DNA of 64,000 nucleotides, from contig CM069436.1 in assembly GCA_035610365.1 (NCBI GenBank), positions 64,061,505-64,125,504 on the forward strand, in the 5' to 3' direction. Source of the stretch: Aquatica leii (lineage: Eukaryota; Arthropoda; Insecta; Coleoptera; Lampyridae). The notes beneath the pieces are model-generated. The model made no database searches. It had not been told where the DNA came from and saw nothing but the letters and a program-made list of their open reading frames with translations. Both the position numbers and the translations under genes were made by a program. Positions 1 to 11,989 of this stretch are shown piece by piece; position 1 is the first letter of the stretch, and each line of letters begins with the position of its first letter.

Positions 1-680
1 TGTGTTTCAAATATATGAATATAAATTTAAATTAATTTAATGCTTATTGATTGCCTTTATAATTATGTTGATAAGGCCGTTTAACGTTTTGCTTATGTGT
101 CTCAACATGGTCGAATTTGCTTGTTACTTAATTAGAACTGCAACGGTTTTGCAGAATTTCTAGGCGTTATATTTATTTTATTTGGTAACGCGGTTTGATA
201 ATAGTTCATTGGGAACCATGATCGAACTGGATGAAATAAAATTTTGAACCGCAGCATTTGGCATTTTAACGACCTTGGACGAAAGCACTTGAAATGAGTG
301 GATCGTAGTCGTGTACACAAATTGAGCACTTACTGACATTAGATGATGTAAAGTTTTGAATGGTTTTTGTGTTTTTATCATCGTTACTTGTTAAAGACAC
401 CTTGGTGTACTTCAGTAGACTGTATCTATGTAACCAAATGATTAACTAACTCACCTTAAAAATTTGAGCGGTAAATATTTCAACTGCTGGAAAATTAAAT
501 TACAATCAAAATTCCTTAATGGCTTTGTGTTTGTTTGCGTTTTTACCTGTATTTTTACAAAAAATTTTGTCATTACTCAATTAGTTTTCTTCAAGACTTT
601 TTTAAACGTCAAGGTATGTGTATTTATAAACATTTTTCAAGTGTAATCTTCGTAGCATAACCTCAACATCATTTACTACT
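1..680. other. AT-rich stretch, no gene seen
   Basis: No reading frame here resembles a known protein, and the short open frames lack coding character. I see no terminal repeats, tRNA-like or microsatellite structure until the CTT run that ends the neighbouring LINE. Confidence 0.6.
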
Positions 681-681
681 C

Positions 682-710
682 TCCTTCTTCTTCTTCTTCT
701 TCTTCCTCTT
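682..710 (-). repeat. CTT/GAA trinucleotide tail of the LINE
   Basis: A run of CTT units on the plus strand (GAA on the coding strand of the adjacent LINE) lies directly after the LINE's short 3' untranslated segment. Short simple-repeat tails instead of poly(A) are used by some non-LTR retrotransposons. The position at the 3' edge of the element supports reading it as the tail and not as an independent microsatellite. Confidence 0.65.
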
Positions 711-734
711 ACGTTAAGCCTACTGGCTTCTGTT

Positions 735-1392
735 CTACGGCTTATCCTGCAAGTCTTGGGAATTTGACTGCCATGCTTCTCTCCACCTCTTATAAAGTTT
801 TCCTGGAGGCCGCTTGCTATCCACCGTACCATCCCTTGCGATTTTTGCAATTCGTGACTCCTCCATTCTATTCATATGGTCGTTCCACGCCCTTTGTCGT
901 TGACGTGACCATCTGAAAATATCTGAGACCTTACATTTTTTGCGAATCGCAGAATTTCTAATTCGGTCTCTTATCGTAACGCTTGTCATGCTCCTTAGCG
1001 TTTTTATCTCTGCCGGCCTAAGTATTCGTTTGGTTCTAAAGTTGTCTGCGCGTGTCTCTACAGCTTATGTCATGATAGGTCTCACGCAGGTCTTATATAT
1101 GCGGACCTTGCTCTCTAAGTTCATGTATTTGTTTTTCGTTATCTCTGAGACAACCCAAAATAGCTGTTGCTTTACTGGTCTGTCAAAACACTTCTCTATA
1201 GATATCTACGTGGCTAGATATTTCTGTGCCTAGGTAGTCGAAAGTGTTGACTTGTTCTATTATTTGATTTCTAATTATCAGCTTGCAACGTTTCGGCTCC
1301 CTAGTTATCACCAGCGCTTTCGTTTTTGCAGTAGAAATTTTCATGTTAAATTTGGAAACCTCCAAATAAAATGCATGTGCCAGCCGTTGCAA
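735..1392 (-). pseudogene. LINE reverse transcriptase thumb and C-terminal region
   Basis: Two frames continue the LINE. Minus 1392-1183 includes DLQRL-like, KFNMKISTAKTKALVI and FDYLGTEIS motifs, which lie just after YADD in this family. Minus about 1140-735 includes KVRIYKTCVRPIMT, ETRADNFRTKRIL, an RQRQRAWNDHMNRME segment and a KRPPGKLYKRWREAW tail. This C-terminal Trp-His-Arg-Met and arginine-rich tail is typical of the insect endonuclease-reverse transcriptase group. At least one frame change separates the two pieces. Confidence 0.85.
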
Positions 1393-1430
1393 GTCATCTT
1401 CGTTTTCTGCTATAATGCGGCATCATCAGC

Positions 1431-2610
1431 CTAACATAAGATGTTTATGCTTCCTTTACTTAATCTATAGCCTCGATTTACAAGTTTGATTTTAGATGTA
1501 ATTCTGTTCATAACGATGTTAAGCAGTAAACGGCTTAAGCTATCTCCTTGCCGAATACCTGCATTTATTGGAGTTTCTTTAGTACAGCTGTTGTTGACAC
1601 TAAGTTTATCCACTTTGTTAGTATTAAGATTTTTTATTGTTATAATTATGTTCTGCGGTACTCGGTTTTTTTCCAGTTTTTTTAGAACGTTCTTTAATTG
1701 TATACGGTCAAAAGCCTTCGTTAAATCAATAAAACGTACGAAAGTGGGGTTATCAAACTCGATGGATTTTTCAGCAATTTGTCGTAACGTAAAAATTGCA
1801 TCTATCGTCGATCGATTTTTTCTAAAGCCTTGTTGTTCTTCGGTTAAGTCAATTGTGTTTTCAATTTCAGTTCTTAGAACACTAGTAAAGAGTTTAGATA
1901 TGGTACGCAGTAGCGAAATTGTTCTGTAATTGGAAGGGTCTCGTTTATCGCCATTTTTAAATATCGGGATCGTTATGTTGGTTTGCCACTCATTCGGTAC
2001 TTTAGTGCAATTTAGTATTTTCCTGAATAGGATGCTAATTTCTTGATATAATCTCATTCCTCCATATTTGAAGAGTTCATTAGGAATTTTGTCTATCTCC
2101 GGAGCTTATCTATTTTTTAGTTTTTTTACCAGAATAGAGAGGTTATCAGTGTTGAAAAAGCGAGAGTCCGCCTCTTCAATTCTTGCTGGCTCTACTGGTT
2201 CGTTCTTTGTAATTTTTTGTTGTTGTTAAACAAACATATCTTTAGTGAAGGCTTGCCAGTAGTTTCGTTTAATTTCCCGAATTTGGTTGTTTACCCTGTT
2301 TTTTTCGGCTACATAATTCTGTAAGTTCTCCGATGATTTATTGTCTTTATACTTTAAATAAGCTCTTCTTTTTTTTTGCTGCTAGTATTTTTACATCTTT
2401 CTTGTACCAGGGTTTAGCAAGTCGCCCGCTGGTGGTTGACATTCTTTTCCTTAAAGCTTCTTCTGTTGCCTTTAAGATGTGTGTTTTTAATTTATTCCAA
2501 CTTGTTTCCAAGTCGTCCAGTTTTTGTATGGGATTATTTTGAATAATGCTCTGGAGCCTAGATTTATATAGCATCTGTATAATCGCGTCCTTAATAAGTT
2601 CTATGTTCAT
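1431..2610 (-). pseudogene. LINE linker and reverse transcriptase core
   Basis: Two open pieces on the minus strand (2610-2347 and 2057-1431) encode a charged linker and 208 residues of reverse transcriptase fingers and palm. Visible motifs are IPIFKNGDKRDPSNYRTISLL, the first catalytic-aspartate box FIDLTKAFDRI, EEQQGFRKNRSTIDAIF, and GIRQGDSLS. The YADD box comes just after the ORF end near 1425; its Asp-Asp-Ala-Ala-Leu part is readable, but the preceding Tyr codon is a stop. The enzyme would copy its own RNA at a nicked target. It is broken but easily recognised, which suggests moderate age. Confidence 0.9.
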
Positions 2611-2639
2611 TTTTTCTGTAGTAGTCGTTGTTTGTTTTC

Positions 2640-2998
2640 AGAAATTGTATGAACATACGCAGCTTGCTAAGTACTAGATTGTGATCTGATCCGATGATGG
2701 CCGAGTTTAAGACTCACACATCTAAAATTTTCGATGGATGTACTGATATATTCGAAATTATGTAATCTATAGTAAATCTGCTTCCCCGTGTGTTGGACCA
2801 CTGAGGCTGCTTTCTCTTGTTTTTCTTTTCCACTACATATTAACAGATATTTATCATATTTCTAGGACCCGCTACCTTTCTTTTTAGTTTTAGCAATCGC
2901 GCATATATCTATTTTGTGTTCCTCCATCTCTACTATTATTTTTTAGTTTTTTTTTGCCAAAGATGCTACATTCCAGTTTACCACTCTTAAAATGTATT
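2640..2998 (-). pseudogene. LINE endonuclease domain, internally deleted
   Basis: On the minus strand the N-terminal signature appears as VVNWNVASLAKK, followed by an EMEEHKIDICAIAKTKKKGSG-like stretch (positions about 2995 to 2890). The C-terminal signature then follows as WSNTRGSRFTIDYIISN and GSDHNLVLSK (about 2800 to 2680). These match the start and end of the LINE apurinic endonuclease fold, whose last conserved motif is SDH. The central part of the domain is absent and the pieces are in different frames, so it cannot nick DNA. It lies directly upstream of the linker and reverse transcriptase of the same element. Confidence 0.8.
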
Positions 2999-3270
2999 TT
3001 TTCCAATTCTTAGTCCTTTTCCGCGCATGAGTCGTCATCAGTTGTTTCCGTCCGTATTCCGAGGCAATTCTGGTTCTGTGAGCAATACATGTCCATTTAT
3101 CAGACAGGTTGCTAACCTCATCTGATAAAGATTTTTTATCGACCTTTACTACTCTGTATTCATAACTCTAAAATTTAATTCCCGTGTTAATTATACAAAC
3201 AATAACTAATTTTTGATAAAGATTTTTACATTACTTACTTTCTGTATTGTTTCAGTTGTTATTTACCAAC

Positions 3271-4060
3271 ATGGAATCTAATTCGAAGAAAACCGTTCAT
3301 TCCAAAGTCAGTAATATTATTAAAAATGTTGTGGACAGAGCAGTGCCAGACATACATTATTGTGCATGCAAGTAGATTATACGGATTAGTTAACAACGGT
3401 CTTTTAATCTTTAAATCTAAAATTAAGTCTGGTGACTATTGCGACGACATGAACTATACTAACTTTATCGAGTAGAAGGAATAACAATTGATTTTAAATT
3501 TGCATCCTAATGGTATTTTTGTCATGGATAATGGACCATACTACAGTGTACAAATTACTAAACCTCCAACCTCCAACACAAGCAGAACGTCAGGAAAATA
3601 TTCGACAATGACTCGAAAGTAATAAAAGTAACGACAAAAAATGTAATGCGTAAATAATATGTTAATGAAAAAATTTAATTATACGAAAACATATTATGTA
3701 GACAAACATCTCTTAAAAAAAACACGGACATACAGTGTTACTTTCGCCATCTTACTACTGCAACTTAAATTTGATCGAATATGGAGTAAAACATAAGATC
3801 GCAATGAATAATGTTACACAGAGTGGTCTGGAGATAAAAACCTTAGTAAGAAATATATTTTTTGAGATAACTGAATCGGACTGGGACAAACATTTTTAAC
3901 ATGTAAATCCCTTTGTCGCAAGAAATGTGGCAACGTGATAGATTGCTAGATGTAACAGTGGAAAATGTGTCGTTTATGGTGAACCCTGGATCATCTGACG
4001 ACTTGTTATGAAGAAGATGAAAGTGATTGTAGTGATAAATTTTTATGTTATATGTAATTA
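3271..4060 (+). pseudogene. Tc1-like transposase (IS630-Tc1-mariner superfamily)
   Basis: After an N-terminal start at MESNSKKTVHSKV, the C-terminal half of a DDE transposase is readable across three frames. It includes NNGLLIFKSKIKSGDYCDDM, then VMDNGPYYSVQITKPP with the second catalytic aspartate, then a CNLNLIEYGVKHKIAMNNV segment with the final catalytic acid in LIE, and ITESDWDKHF. A Ser/Glu/Asp-rich tail follows. This arrangement matches an insect Tc1-like family in which the catalytic domain ends in an acidic tail. The first catalytic region between about 3350 and 3370 is deleted, and several stops are present. Terminal inverted repeats were not located. Confidence 0.82.
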
Positions 4061-5958
4061 TTTTATTTTGTTATGTCGTAGCTAATTTTTTAGAAAAGTA
4101 AATGTGTAATTACAATTTCTTTAATAATATTAAAGTCATAAAATGTGTTTCTGACGTTGTTGGATAGTACGGTGCTTCGAGGTACAGGTAAGTCCAAAAT
4201 GTAATTTAATTCTGATAACAATGTTACTCACGCGTTATGACGCGTACAAAGAATTATTTTATCTGAATCGGTTTTTAACTTTCACAACCCTTGCATTATA
4301 AGTTTAGCTAAAACTATACACGGCATAGCCATACTCAAAGGATAATAAATCTGAGAAATAATAGACAATATGCTGCGTTGGGAAAACCGTTGATGAGTGT
4401 TTATAGTAATGGTATAATAGTTTAAAGTATCTAAATTCCATTGCAACTCAAGAGTTTATGTTCCCTCAAGTTTATGAACGATAACTAAAGATTTTGTGTG
4501 ATTTAGATTACATATGCTTTGCAATAAAAGGAAATTATTGGATGTTTAACCCAAAACGATCTAACTAAACAGAGTTTCGTGATATACTAAATTGTTGTTG
4601 GTGCTGATTTGGTCAACACACAAACTTTGCCAGAATAATTTGGCTCCAATAGAAATATCAATAAGACTGCTAACATTGAACTTTAGGTCAGATAATTGAA
4701 TATTTGACAGAATTTTTTAAGTCGATACATTGAAGCCAGCACTAGGTAAATTGTTTGTGATGTTAGGCAGTATTAAGCAGCCCAGGTGAGCCAACCCCTG
4801 AATCTGCGCCTGGACTGGTTCGATAGCAATCGAGTTGTTACCAATGTTGTTTGTGTCTAAATGTACAAAAATATGATGTCTTTTAAAGAACCTTTTGCAG
4901 GTCGACGATCGAAAATTGATAACTAGAAAGTTTGCTTTTAAATAATTAATACACAATTTAGCAACTTTAATTAATTTTAGACGTAGACGTATGAGAGTCA
5001 TTATTGCAAATTGAACAAAATGTAATGTTGCCTTTAAGAGGGTTGTGCGAACGACTATGAAAAATTTTTGACAACTAGGTTGCTTCTACGAACGAGTTGA
5101 TGATGTTTGGTAGAATGCAACATTTGCTCTAAAATTTGACAACGTAAATTCAGAAACTCTAATAGCACTGTGAATGTAACCATGTCTGGACTACAACTTC
5201 GTTTTTCCCAATCACGTCTTGTATTGATAGAAACTTTGAAACTAATCAGATAAACTATTTTGTTTATTGTGCCAACGAACGTACGTCAAAAATCTTAGTT
5301 TTCTTTGATTACTAACGATAAATTAAAAAAACTGTTCAATTTGACAAAAATCCGCTAAACGTTTATTATCACACCTGTCAGTTAACAATTGCCATGCACG
5401 ATCATAATTATTATAGGTCATGACAAAACGAGCTTATAAGTGTTCCTTTTTAACGAATTTAACAAATAATGGAAACGCTGAATATTTTGTAAGGACAGGT
5501 TATTATCGACAAGCGAGCGAAATGTTTGATAATCATAATCATAATATGAGAAAATAAGAGTTTTCAAGTGCATCTCTTTCAGTTTCTTTGTTATCTATAT
5601 TTTGTGTTTCAAATAGTTGAACAAGAAAAATCAAACAAATAGCGTTGTATTATATATTATATTATTATTATATGCGATTGAGTAACTATAGTAGATAAAT
5701 TGATAATGAGATCCTCAAATGTATTTGCTAGTTCTGGTTTGTAGAAAGCGAGAAGTTAGTTCAGCAAAGTCACTCTAATTCCAAACCAAGTTTGGTTTTA
5801 TGATTGATCATTAATCATAAAATAAATTATTGTTAAGTTTGCTATCACTTGACATTTAGTTAATCATCATTGATTGGCAATCGTGATTTTTAAGAAATTG
5901 TACAGCCCTAATTATTCTTTTGTAAAGCGCATTTTTATTATTATCTACATTTTTATTA
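4061..5958. other. AT-rich stretch, no recognised gene
   Basis: A 94-codon open frame on the minus strand (5001-4717) has no similarity I recognise and no obvious domain. Two small palindromes sit side by side near 5784-5821 (arms CCAAAC/GTTTGG and ATGATT/AATCAT). Nothing else stands out. Confidence 0.5.
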
Positions 5959-6330
5959 TCACTGTTCTAATACCCGCCTAAAAATTAATAGAAAACCGCC
6001 ACTGAAAGTTACTTTGTTGAGAAGGGTTTCTTCGTTCCAAACATGGTTGTTGGGAAAATTCGGAACTCCATTTCGTGTAGAACAACACTCATCTGAAAAT
6101 CGTATTTTGGCACTACAGTCAGGCTCAAAAGATTTTTGTTGCTGCAACCATTCACAAAATTTAAGTTGCGGTTCAAAATCAACGCCGAATAACTGTTGGG
6201 TTCGCCGAAAATGGTAAAGGCACAAAGAATAATTCCTTAAACATAATGTAGCGTACTATGGGACACATTAACTGCGCTGTCTATTTTTCTAGTGCTACTT
6301 CGTGTCCGATCTTTTACAATTTACAATATC
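5959..6330 (-). pseudogene. Tc1/mariner-superfamily transposase fragment (DUF4817-type)
   Basis: The minus-strand frame 6225-5959 encodes FGVDFEPQLKFCEWL, KIRFSDECCSTRNGV and NNHVWNEE. This is the pattern of an insect transposase group whose proteins read LEFCRWL, ILFTDEATFTRNG and NNHVWADENP. Upstream, in another frame to about 6330, an STRKIDSAVNVSHSTLHYV-like segment matches the helix-turn-helix region. The catalytic Asp of the FSDE box is kept. The rest of the DDE domain is lost, so this is a short internal fragment and not a gene. Confidence 0.75.
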
Positions 6331-7616
6331 TGCACATACATTGAAGAAAAACAAATATTAAATTTTTATTTTATTGAAAATATTTATTCTTCTTCCGTTG
6401 CTAATACATTGGATGGTCTTTCTCGACCACGGTCTTCGTAAATAGAAAAAACACCTATAGTTTCTCACTCATACACTCACCGTACATTAAAACAGTATCC
6501 GTTAAAAAATCGAAACATAAATAAATCAAATTGTCAAACTCAGTTCTAAGAAATCTGAATTTTGTATTTAATTAAGTATCTGAAATCTTTATTTTCCAAC
6601 TTCAAATAAAAGAAATATTTCTGAACGAGCAGTTATTGTTTCTTACTTTATTACATCATAAATATGTGTCTTTAAATTGTTATTAAAAAATAAAATTATT
6701 CAGATTACTTTTTGTGTTCAAAAACTTAGATTTAGAAAAAATGTTAATTTTTTAAGTAAAAAACCGTACAAATGAGAACGTTGTAAATAGAAAAATAATA
6801 TTAAACTCAATCAAGAAAAATAAAAAATAAAAAGTATTATTCAAATACTGTAAATTTAAATAAACAAAAATAAAAAATTACATTTTTACATTAAAGTCTT
6901 ATTATTAAAAAATAGTACACATCTGAGAAACAATAAAACGTATTATACGTTTCCTTTTTATTATTTTTAAAGTAACCTCGGGAAATTTCAACAAACACGT
7001 AAAGCAAAACTTTATACAAATTTACTTGCATAAAAATAAAATAAACTTGATTATTTCTTTTCAACTGTAATAAAACAAGAAAAAATATTTTAATTATAAC
7101 TGTTAAAATAAAATAGAAATTTTAATACATATTTAAAATATAATAAAAACAATTACTTGGCATTAAAAAAATAATACAAAAAAAGTATTTAATTATTATT
7201 TAAATTGTATAATTTATTTCTAAATGTTTCTTGAGTTTCAACAATTTAGTACAATTGTAGATTAATTAATTTTTTTGAGAAATTGTCATTGTTATCTGTA
7301 CATTAGCATGGCATGACTAAGTTGACATAAAAATCTCTTATTCAAAACTTTACAAACGATAGCAGATGTTTTAATTTACTTTTAAATGTAAAAAAAAACT
7401 TTTGGTGTAATTACATATTTACTGAATTTATATCTAAGGAAACCATAAATTTTAACGTGTAGTAAACAGCACGGGACGCATTCATGTATAATTTGTTTTC
7501 TAAATATAACTAGACAGAACTAAATTTACTTATAAAAGTATTTATGTTAAAAAGTTCTTTTTTAAATTAAAATATTAATTTTTTTTTATAATAATAATCA
7601 AAAACAGATTACTATA
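6331..7616. other. Very AT-rich stretch, no gene seen
   Basis: This is low-complexity A- and T-rich DNA with no open frame of coding character. I see no repeat ends apart from the possible left edge of the Copia fossil that follows. Confidence 0.6.
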
Positions 7617-7860
7617 AATGCTTTATATTGACGTATGTGTAAATTACAATCAACTTTACTAAGTTCACAGCGTTACATCTTTATTTTATCTAATTTTTAT
7701 AAACGTAGATGTTAAGTGCTGGTTTTTCTTTTGTGATCTAGCGTTGTTTCTGTGCACAAAAAAAAACATTTGTTTTGAAGGTAAACATTTTCTTAATAGT
7801 GTGTTAAATTGATGTAGTTTTTATTGTTTAATTCAGTTGTAATTTGATTAAATTATTATA

Positions 7861-8650
7861 ATGGCAATTGTCGTAGACAGAATTTTATTTGAAGGTGCAG
7901 TAATTGGACAAAAGCATGCTCTGATTAATATTGCATTTAGTAAGTGCATAAAACCCAGTGAACCCTGAATCAACGAAATGGGAATCTAATAGCGCTGACG
8001 CTATGCTGTATATACTGACTACCTTTCGTTATTAGTAATGTCATGTTCGACTGCAAATGAATTCTGGGGTCACTAATTTCACCGTACAAGCAAAAAAAAA
8101 CAAACAAAAGCTAGACAGACTGTTAGAAGAATTTTTGCGTTGACCCTAGAAAAAATATTGCAATAATGTAGCAAAACTACAAAAATATTTGGAAACTTAG
8201 TGACTTAGATTAAATTCTAAGCAGTGTCTGCAAAAGACAACAAAAACAATAAAGGTAGTTAAAAAACTAATGACTGTTGAGCAGCGTGGCAATGTAGAAT
8301 TTCAGAAAATACCACTTTTTGTATACAAAGGTAAGATGAAAAAATGTAAATTTCAAGAAAAAGATGTTACCAAACTCATTTGTGGAGAGAGTCCTAAGGT
8401 GAAGAGAAAGTTTAAAGACTTCAAGTGTCGTAAGAAATCTCATATAGTTTCAAAATGTTTGTTGAAACAAGAATTAGAACAATCGGATTAATCTAATTTT
8501 TGTTTTGTTTGCTCAGGTGATATAAAATACTTAGTAGTAGTGGAGTACTGATAATAGTGCCAGCACGGACATTGCTTCAAGCAAAAGTTATTTTAGGAAG
8601 TATACAAATCGTTTCAGTTTCATGTTCATGTGCATTAAGTAACATTTTTG
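7861..8650 (+). pseudogene. Copia gag and protease part (fossil)
   Basis: The stretch begins with a MAIVVDRILFEG-like start. It includes a KLDRLLEEF-like Copia gag segment and an open run 8270-8491 that ends in a zinc-knuckle-like region (FKCRKKSH), as Copia gag proteins do. Shortly after, near 8550, a WSTDNSAS segment resembles the aspartic-protease motif of Copia polyproteins. It is a broken remnant. Confidence 0.65.
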
Positions 8651-8699
8651 CAGTAAGTCAAAGAAGAATTTTAGTTAAAACTTTTAATTAGTAAAGCTA

Positions 8700-10853
8700 C
8701 ACGAAAATTTCACAAATATCGCAAATCTTGCAATTATCGGAAGGAAACAAACAAAATATTACCTACGTAAAATAATGAACAAAGTTTATTACAATTTTCA
8801 AAAATAAGAATGCATACATAAATAATAAAAAAACACAAATAACTAGTATTCTAGGTACATATAAGACGAGAACATAGTCGTATGGTAATTCGCCAATTGT
8901 TGGTATTTAACATTTGTCCATGAAATGCCCGAGAATTGTTTCCCATAACCTCTTCATCGCTAGAAGATGATGAATCAGCAACACTAATGACTACAGAATT
9001 TTTTGTCATAACGAATTATGAGTAAGACCGTTTATTATCAAGCATTGCTGCGCGCTGATAAAACATAGCTTACAGTGACATATCTAAAGAGAAATCCGAT
9101 CGCGTTATCTTAAATCCATGCACTCTAACAAACACCATACCATGTAAATAAGCCGGCGTCACTAATTTTTCCTATTTTTGTAGTTCAATTTGTTTGCCTT
9201 TTATCTCTCCAAGAGGAACGGAAATTGTGCTCGGCATTGAATTAGTATTGAAAACTTTAAATCCAAACACTTCCGGCTGTTCTTTCCCATTTATAGTATA
9301 TACTATATATAGTAGTATGTAATAGTTTGCAAACTGGAGGGTACATCTTTTATAGCAAATTTTTTTAGAAAAAAACACAAAAATGGGTACTTGGGCTGTG
9401 TTGGTAACGCTTAGCTTTTCTTTTCTAAGCGATGTACGGTAAGAAACTCAAAGCAAGCAACAAAATCTCAAAACATCAAACTTTATTTGACACAAAATAT
9501 TTTCAAGGGAAAAAGTCACCTTCGCAAAGCTCAAATAATAATATTGCGCTCACAAGCATGTTATGCGAGAAAACGTCGAAAAATTGCGATTGACGTGCAC
9601 TGACTCTTTATCTGCTAGCTTAGACTAGACTCAGATAAAGGTAACATTTTTTCTAGACACAATCAATTTTAGAGCCAAAGTGGAACTTTCAGAAATTTTG
9701 CCAGGTTTTGATTGAATACGCTTGAATTAAATAAATCATTCAATGATTAAATAAACAATTTAAATCGCGTGATTCCTGACAATTGCTTCACCACACTCTA
9801 ACTAATTGATGCGCATTATTAAAAAGACAACAAAACTAAATGATTGCAGGATTTTACCCGAGTTTTATGGCGGTTCACAGTTCTACAGCTTTTAAGATTA
9901 TGACACGATTCGAGCTACGTTGCCACATTTTTTCAGATGTAAAAGTTGCAAAGTGTAGATTTTATCTTTGGAAATGTGCATCCACAGTTTAAAAATTGAA
10001 TTTCTTTCAATATTATGTCGCGTTTGCAATTTCTTGTCCTATCTAAAGAAGTCTTATAAGAGATTGGAGTTGCAATAAAAACATTTTGCGATGCAAAATA
10101 ATCTACATGCCTTTTTATTAAGTTTTCTCTTTTTTACCGATTCTACAAGTTTTTCTCCTATTAATATTAAACAAATGCGCTACTAACTATAAAAAAACAT
10201 AAAAAAAAGGAACTCTACTTTAACATGAATCTTTTCTCTAGTTTTAACAGATTTATAACGCTAATAATCTTTACAATTGCTTGACTGTTGATACAATTTC
10301 AACATTCAAAATTTACTCAAATTTCATTTTACATACTTTCGTCTTATATTGATAACTTTACAGTGAAATCGTTTACGATTTAAACTAGTAATTACTAATA
10401 GTTTTTATAATAAAATTTTATAAATCAGGTTTATTAAATTATTTTGTTTACGCATTTTAAAATTTGAACATAAATTATCGGTTTCGTAGAACATGTTTTG
10501 GCGGCTTTTTTTGTGGCTAAGGGTAGCTTTGTCGGTGTTGTAATATTACTCCAGCGTCGAAACTGCCACAATTTTTGTATTGAAATGATTTGCTTAATAA
10601 TTTAAAATAACCAATAAACTATTACCCTAAAACGATGCAAGATAGAATAAAGTTGCACATAAGGGTACAATTACGTTCAATACAAGTGTGCAAAGTTGCA
10701 CAAAAATGTCGTACATTACATTAAAATTCTGTAACTCTTAAACTATTAGATATAATTATACACTCTCGCGGACTTTTTTGTAGTAAATTTTGTGCTCAAT
10801 AAAATGTTGTATCGTTTTTGCAGCGTACAAGGCGGAAGCTCGCGCGGGTCTAA
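8700..10853 (+). mobile_element. DNA interrupting the Copia fossil, with a possible Helitron 3' end
   Basis: The segment between the Copia protease and integrase parts shows no Copia similarity. Its right part (10763-10853) contains a TCTCGCGGACTTTTTTGTAG block and ends GAAGCTCGCGCGGGTCTAA followed by T. Helitron 3' termini end in CTRR before a T and have a GC-rich hairpin just upstream, which fits. No Helitron 5' TC end was fixed and no Rep/helicase coding is visible, so it would be non-autonomous. On the minus strand near 9016-8900 a serine/acidic-rich start (ADSSSSSDEEV) could be the edge of some coding fragment. Confidence 0.35.
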
Positions 10854-11189
10854 TTCTAAATTAAAACTTTTTATATTTTTAAAACATAAAACGAATCACA
10901 AGGAATATCTTGCTTAATAATAATAAACACTGCATCCAAAAAATGCATTAAAATGTGAAATTGGGCAGCACTGCAAGTTCCAGATTTGTTTCATCTGAGC
11001 GTTTCATCGTTTCGTTACACGAACTTTCAAATCAAGCATCCTAAAAATATTTTCAACACTAAAAAACACACGTTTATTGGAAAGTAAGAAGGTTGATTTT
11101 CTATCGATGAAGGCAAAAGAACAAAAACAACTAGACACTTAATAAGCGACATATATCTTTTGGATATATAAGTTGTATGTTCTGCAAAG

Positions 11190-11590
11190 AGGTTGGTGAA
11201 TCTCGTAGCCAAGCAAGATGGTGTACAGTTTTTGCACGAAAGACTTGAACATGAAAACAAACTTGCTTTTGCAATTGATGTGTCTTTAGATGATTATTTT
11301 TTTAAAACGTGTGTTCTTGAAAAGATAAATATTTTTGTAACACGTCTGTTCCTAAAGAATGAAATCGTTGTCCAATTCATTCTCGATCTAACTGTAATTT
11401 TTTTCTAACTCATATGTAAAGTTCTAAATTGTTTAAAATAATGCAAAACAAACTGGTAGCTTTGTGAAAGAACTGTTGAATAACAATTGAACTGAATTTA
11501 TATCAAGAGAGTTTGTAAAAGTGGTTCAATAAAATAGTGTAGTGTTTGCAACACTACACTGATCTACGTCGCTTATTTGCCCAGAATAAA
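11190..11590 (+). pseudogene. Copia integrase N-terminal part (fossil)
   Basis: FLHERLEHENKLAF followed by VSLDDYFF and a CVLEK segment matches the GAG-pre-integrase/zinc-binding region of Copia integrases, usually written LWHERLGHxN with a downstream C-x2-GK. A weak match to the integrase core (TEFISREFVKV) follows near 11490. Broken remnant of the same element as the gag part upstream. Confidence 0.6.
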
Positions 11591-11689
11591 TTCTTATGAG
11601 AAAAAAATAGAACTGGAGTAGTTTGTAACAAACTACAACTTGTAATACTTCATTTTTAATCTAACTGGAGCTATGGTTTGGCAAGGTAG

Positions 11690-11975
11690 GTACTAATCTA
11701 TCTATGTTATGTAACTATTTATGTAACATATCTATCTACGTAATGTATTTATCTATGTATTTTATCTATCTATGTTATGTATCTATCTATATAATGTATC
11801 TATCAATCTATTTATGTAATGTAGCTGTCTATGTAAAGTATCTTTCTTAGTAATGTATACATCTATATATCTATGTATTGTATCTATCTATGTAATGTAT
11901 CTATCTATCTATCTATGTGTTGTATCGATCTATCTATGTATTGTATCTATCAATGTAATGTAATGTAATGTATTA
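11690..11975. repeat. Imperfect ATCTATGTA-type microsatellite
   Basis: About 285 bases of interrupted units built from TATCTATC and TATGTAATG words. The array lies inside the Copia fossil between the integrase and connector parts, so it expanded after or during decay of that element. Confidence 0.9.
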
Positions 11976-11989
11976 TTATTATTTAGATG

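Larger units (their letters stand above)
682..3170 (-). mobile_element. Non-LTR retrotransposon (LINE), degenerate
   Basis: Read on the minus strand this element carries, in order, an apurinic-type endonuclease, a linker, a reverse transcriptase and a C-terminal region, followed by a GAA-repeat tail. Protein similarity is to a LINE group common in insects that is usually annotated as endonuclease-reverse transcriptase. The tail recalls RTE-like elements, but I cannot settle the clade by eye. The element is dead: the reading frame is split into several pieces, the central part of the endonuclease is missing, and the tyrosine codon of the YADD catalytic box has become TAG. The 5' limit near 3170 is approximate, and no target-site duplication was identified. 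Confidence 0.88.

Noticed and set aside
4717-5001. 94-codon frame on the minus strand
   Set aside because: No recognisable family, no domain, no supporting context; likely chance in a long stretch.
11690-11975. CRISPR-like array
   Set aside because: Units are very short, variable and without unique spacers; it is a microsatellite in animal DNA.
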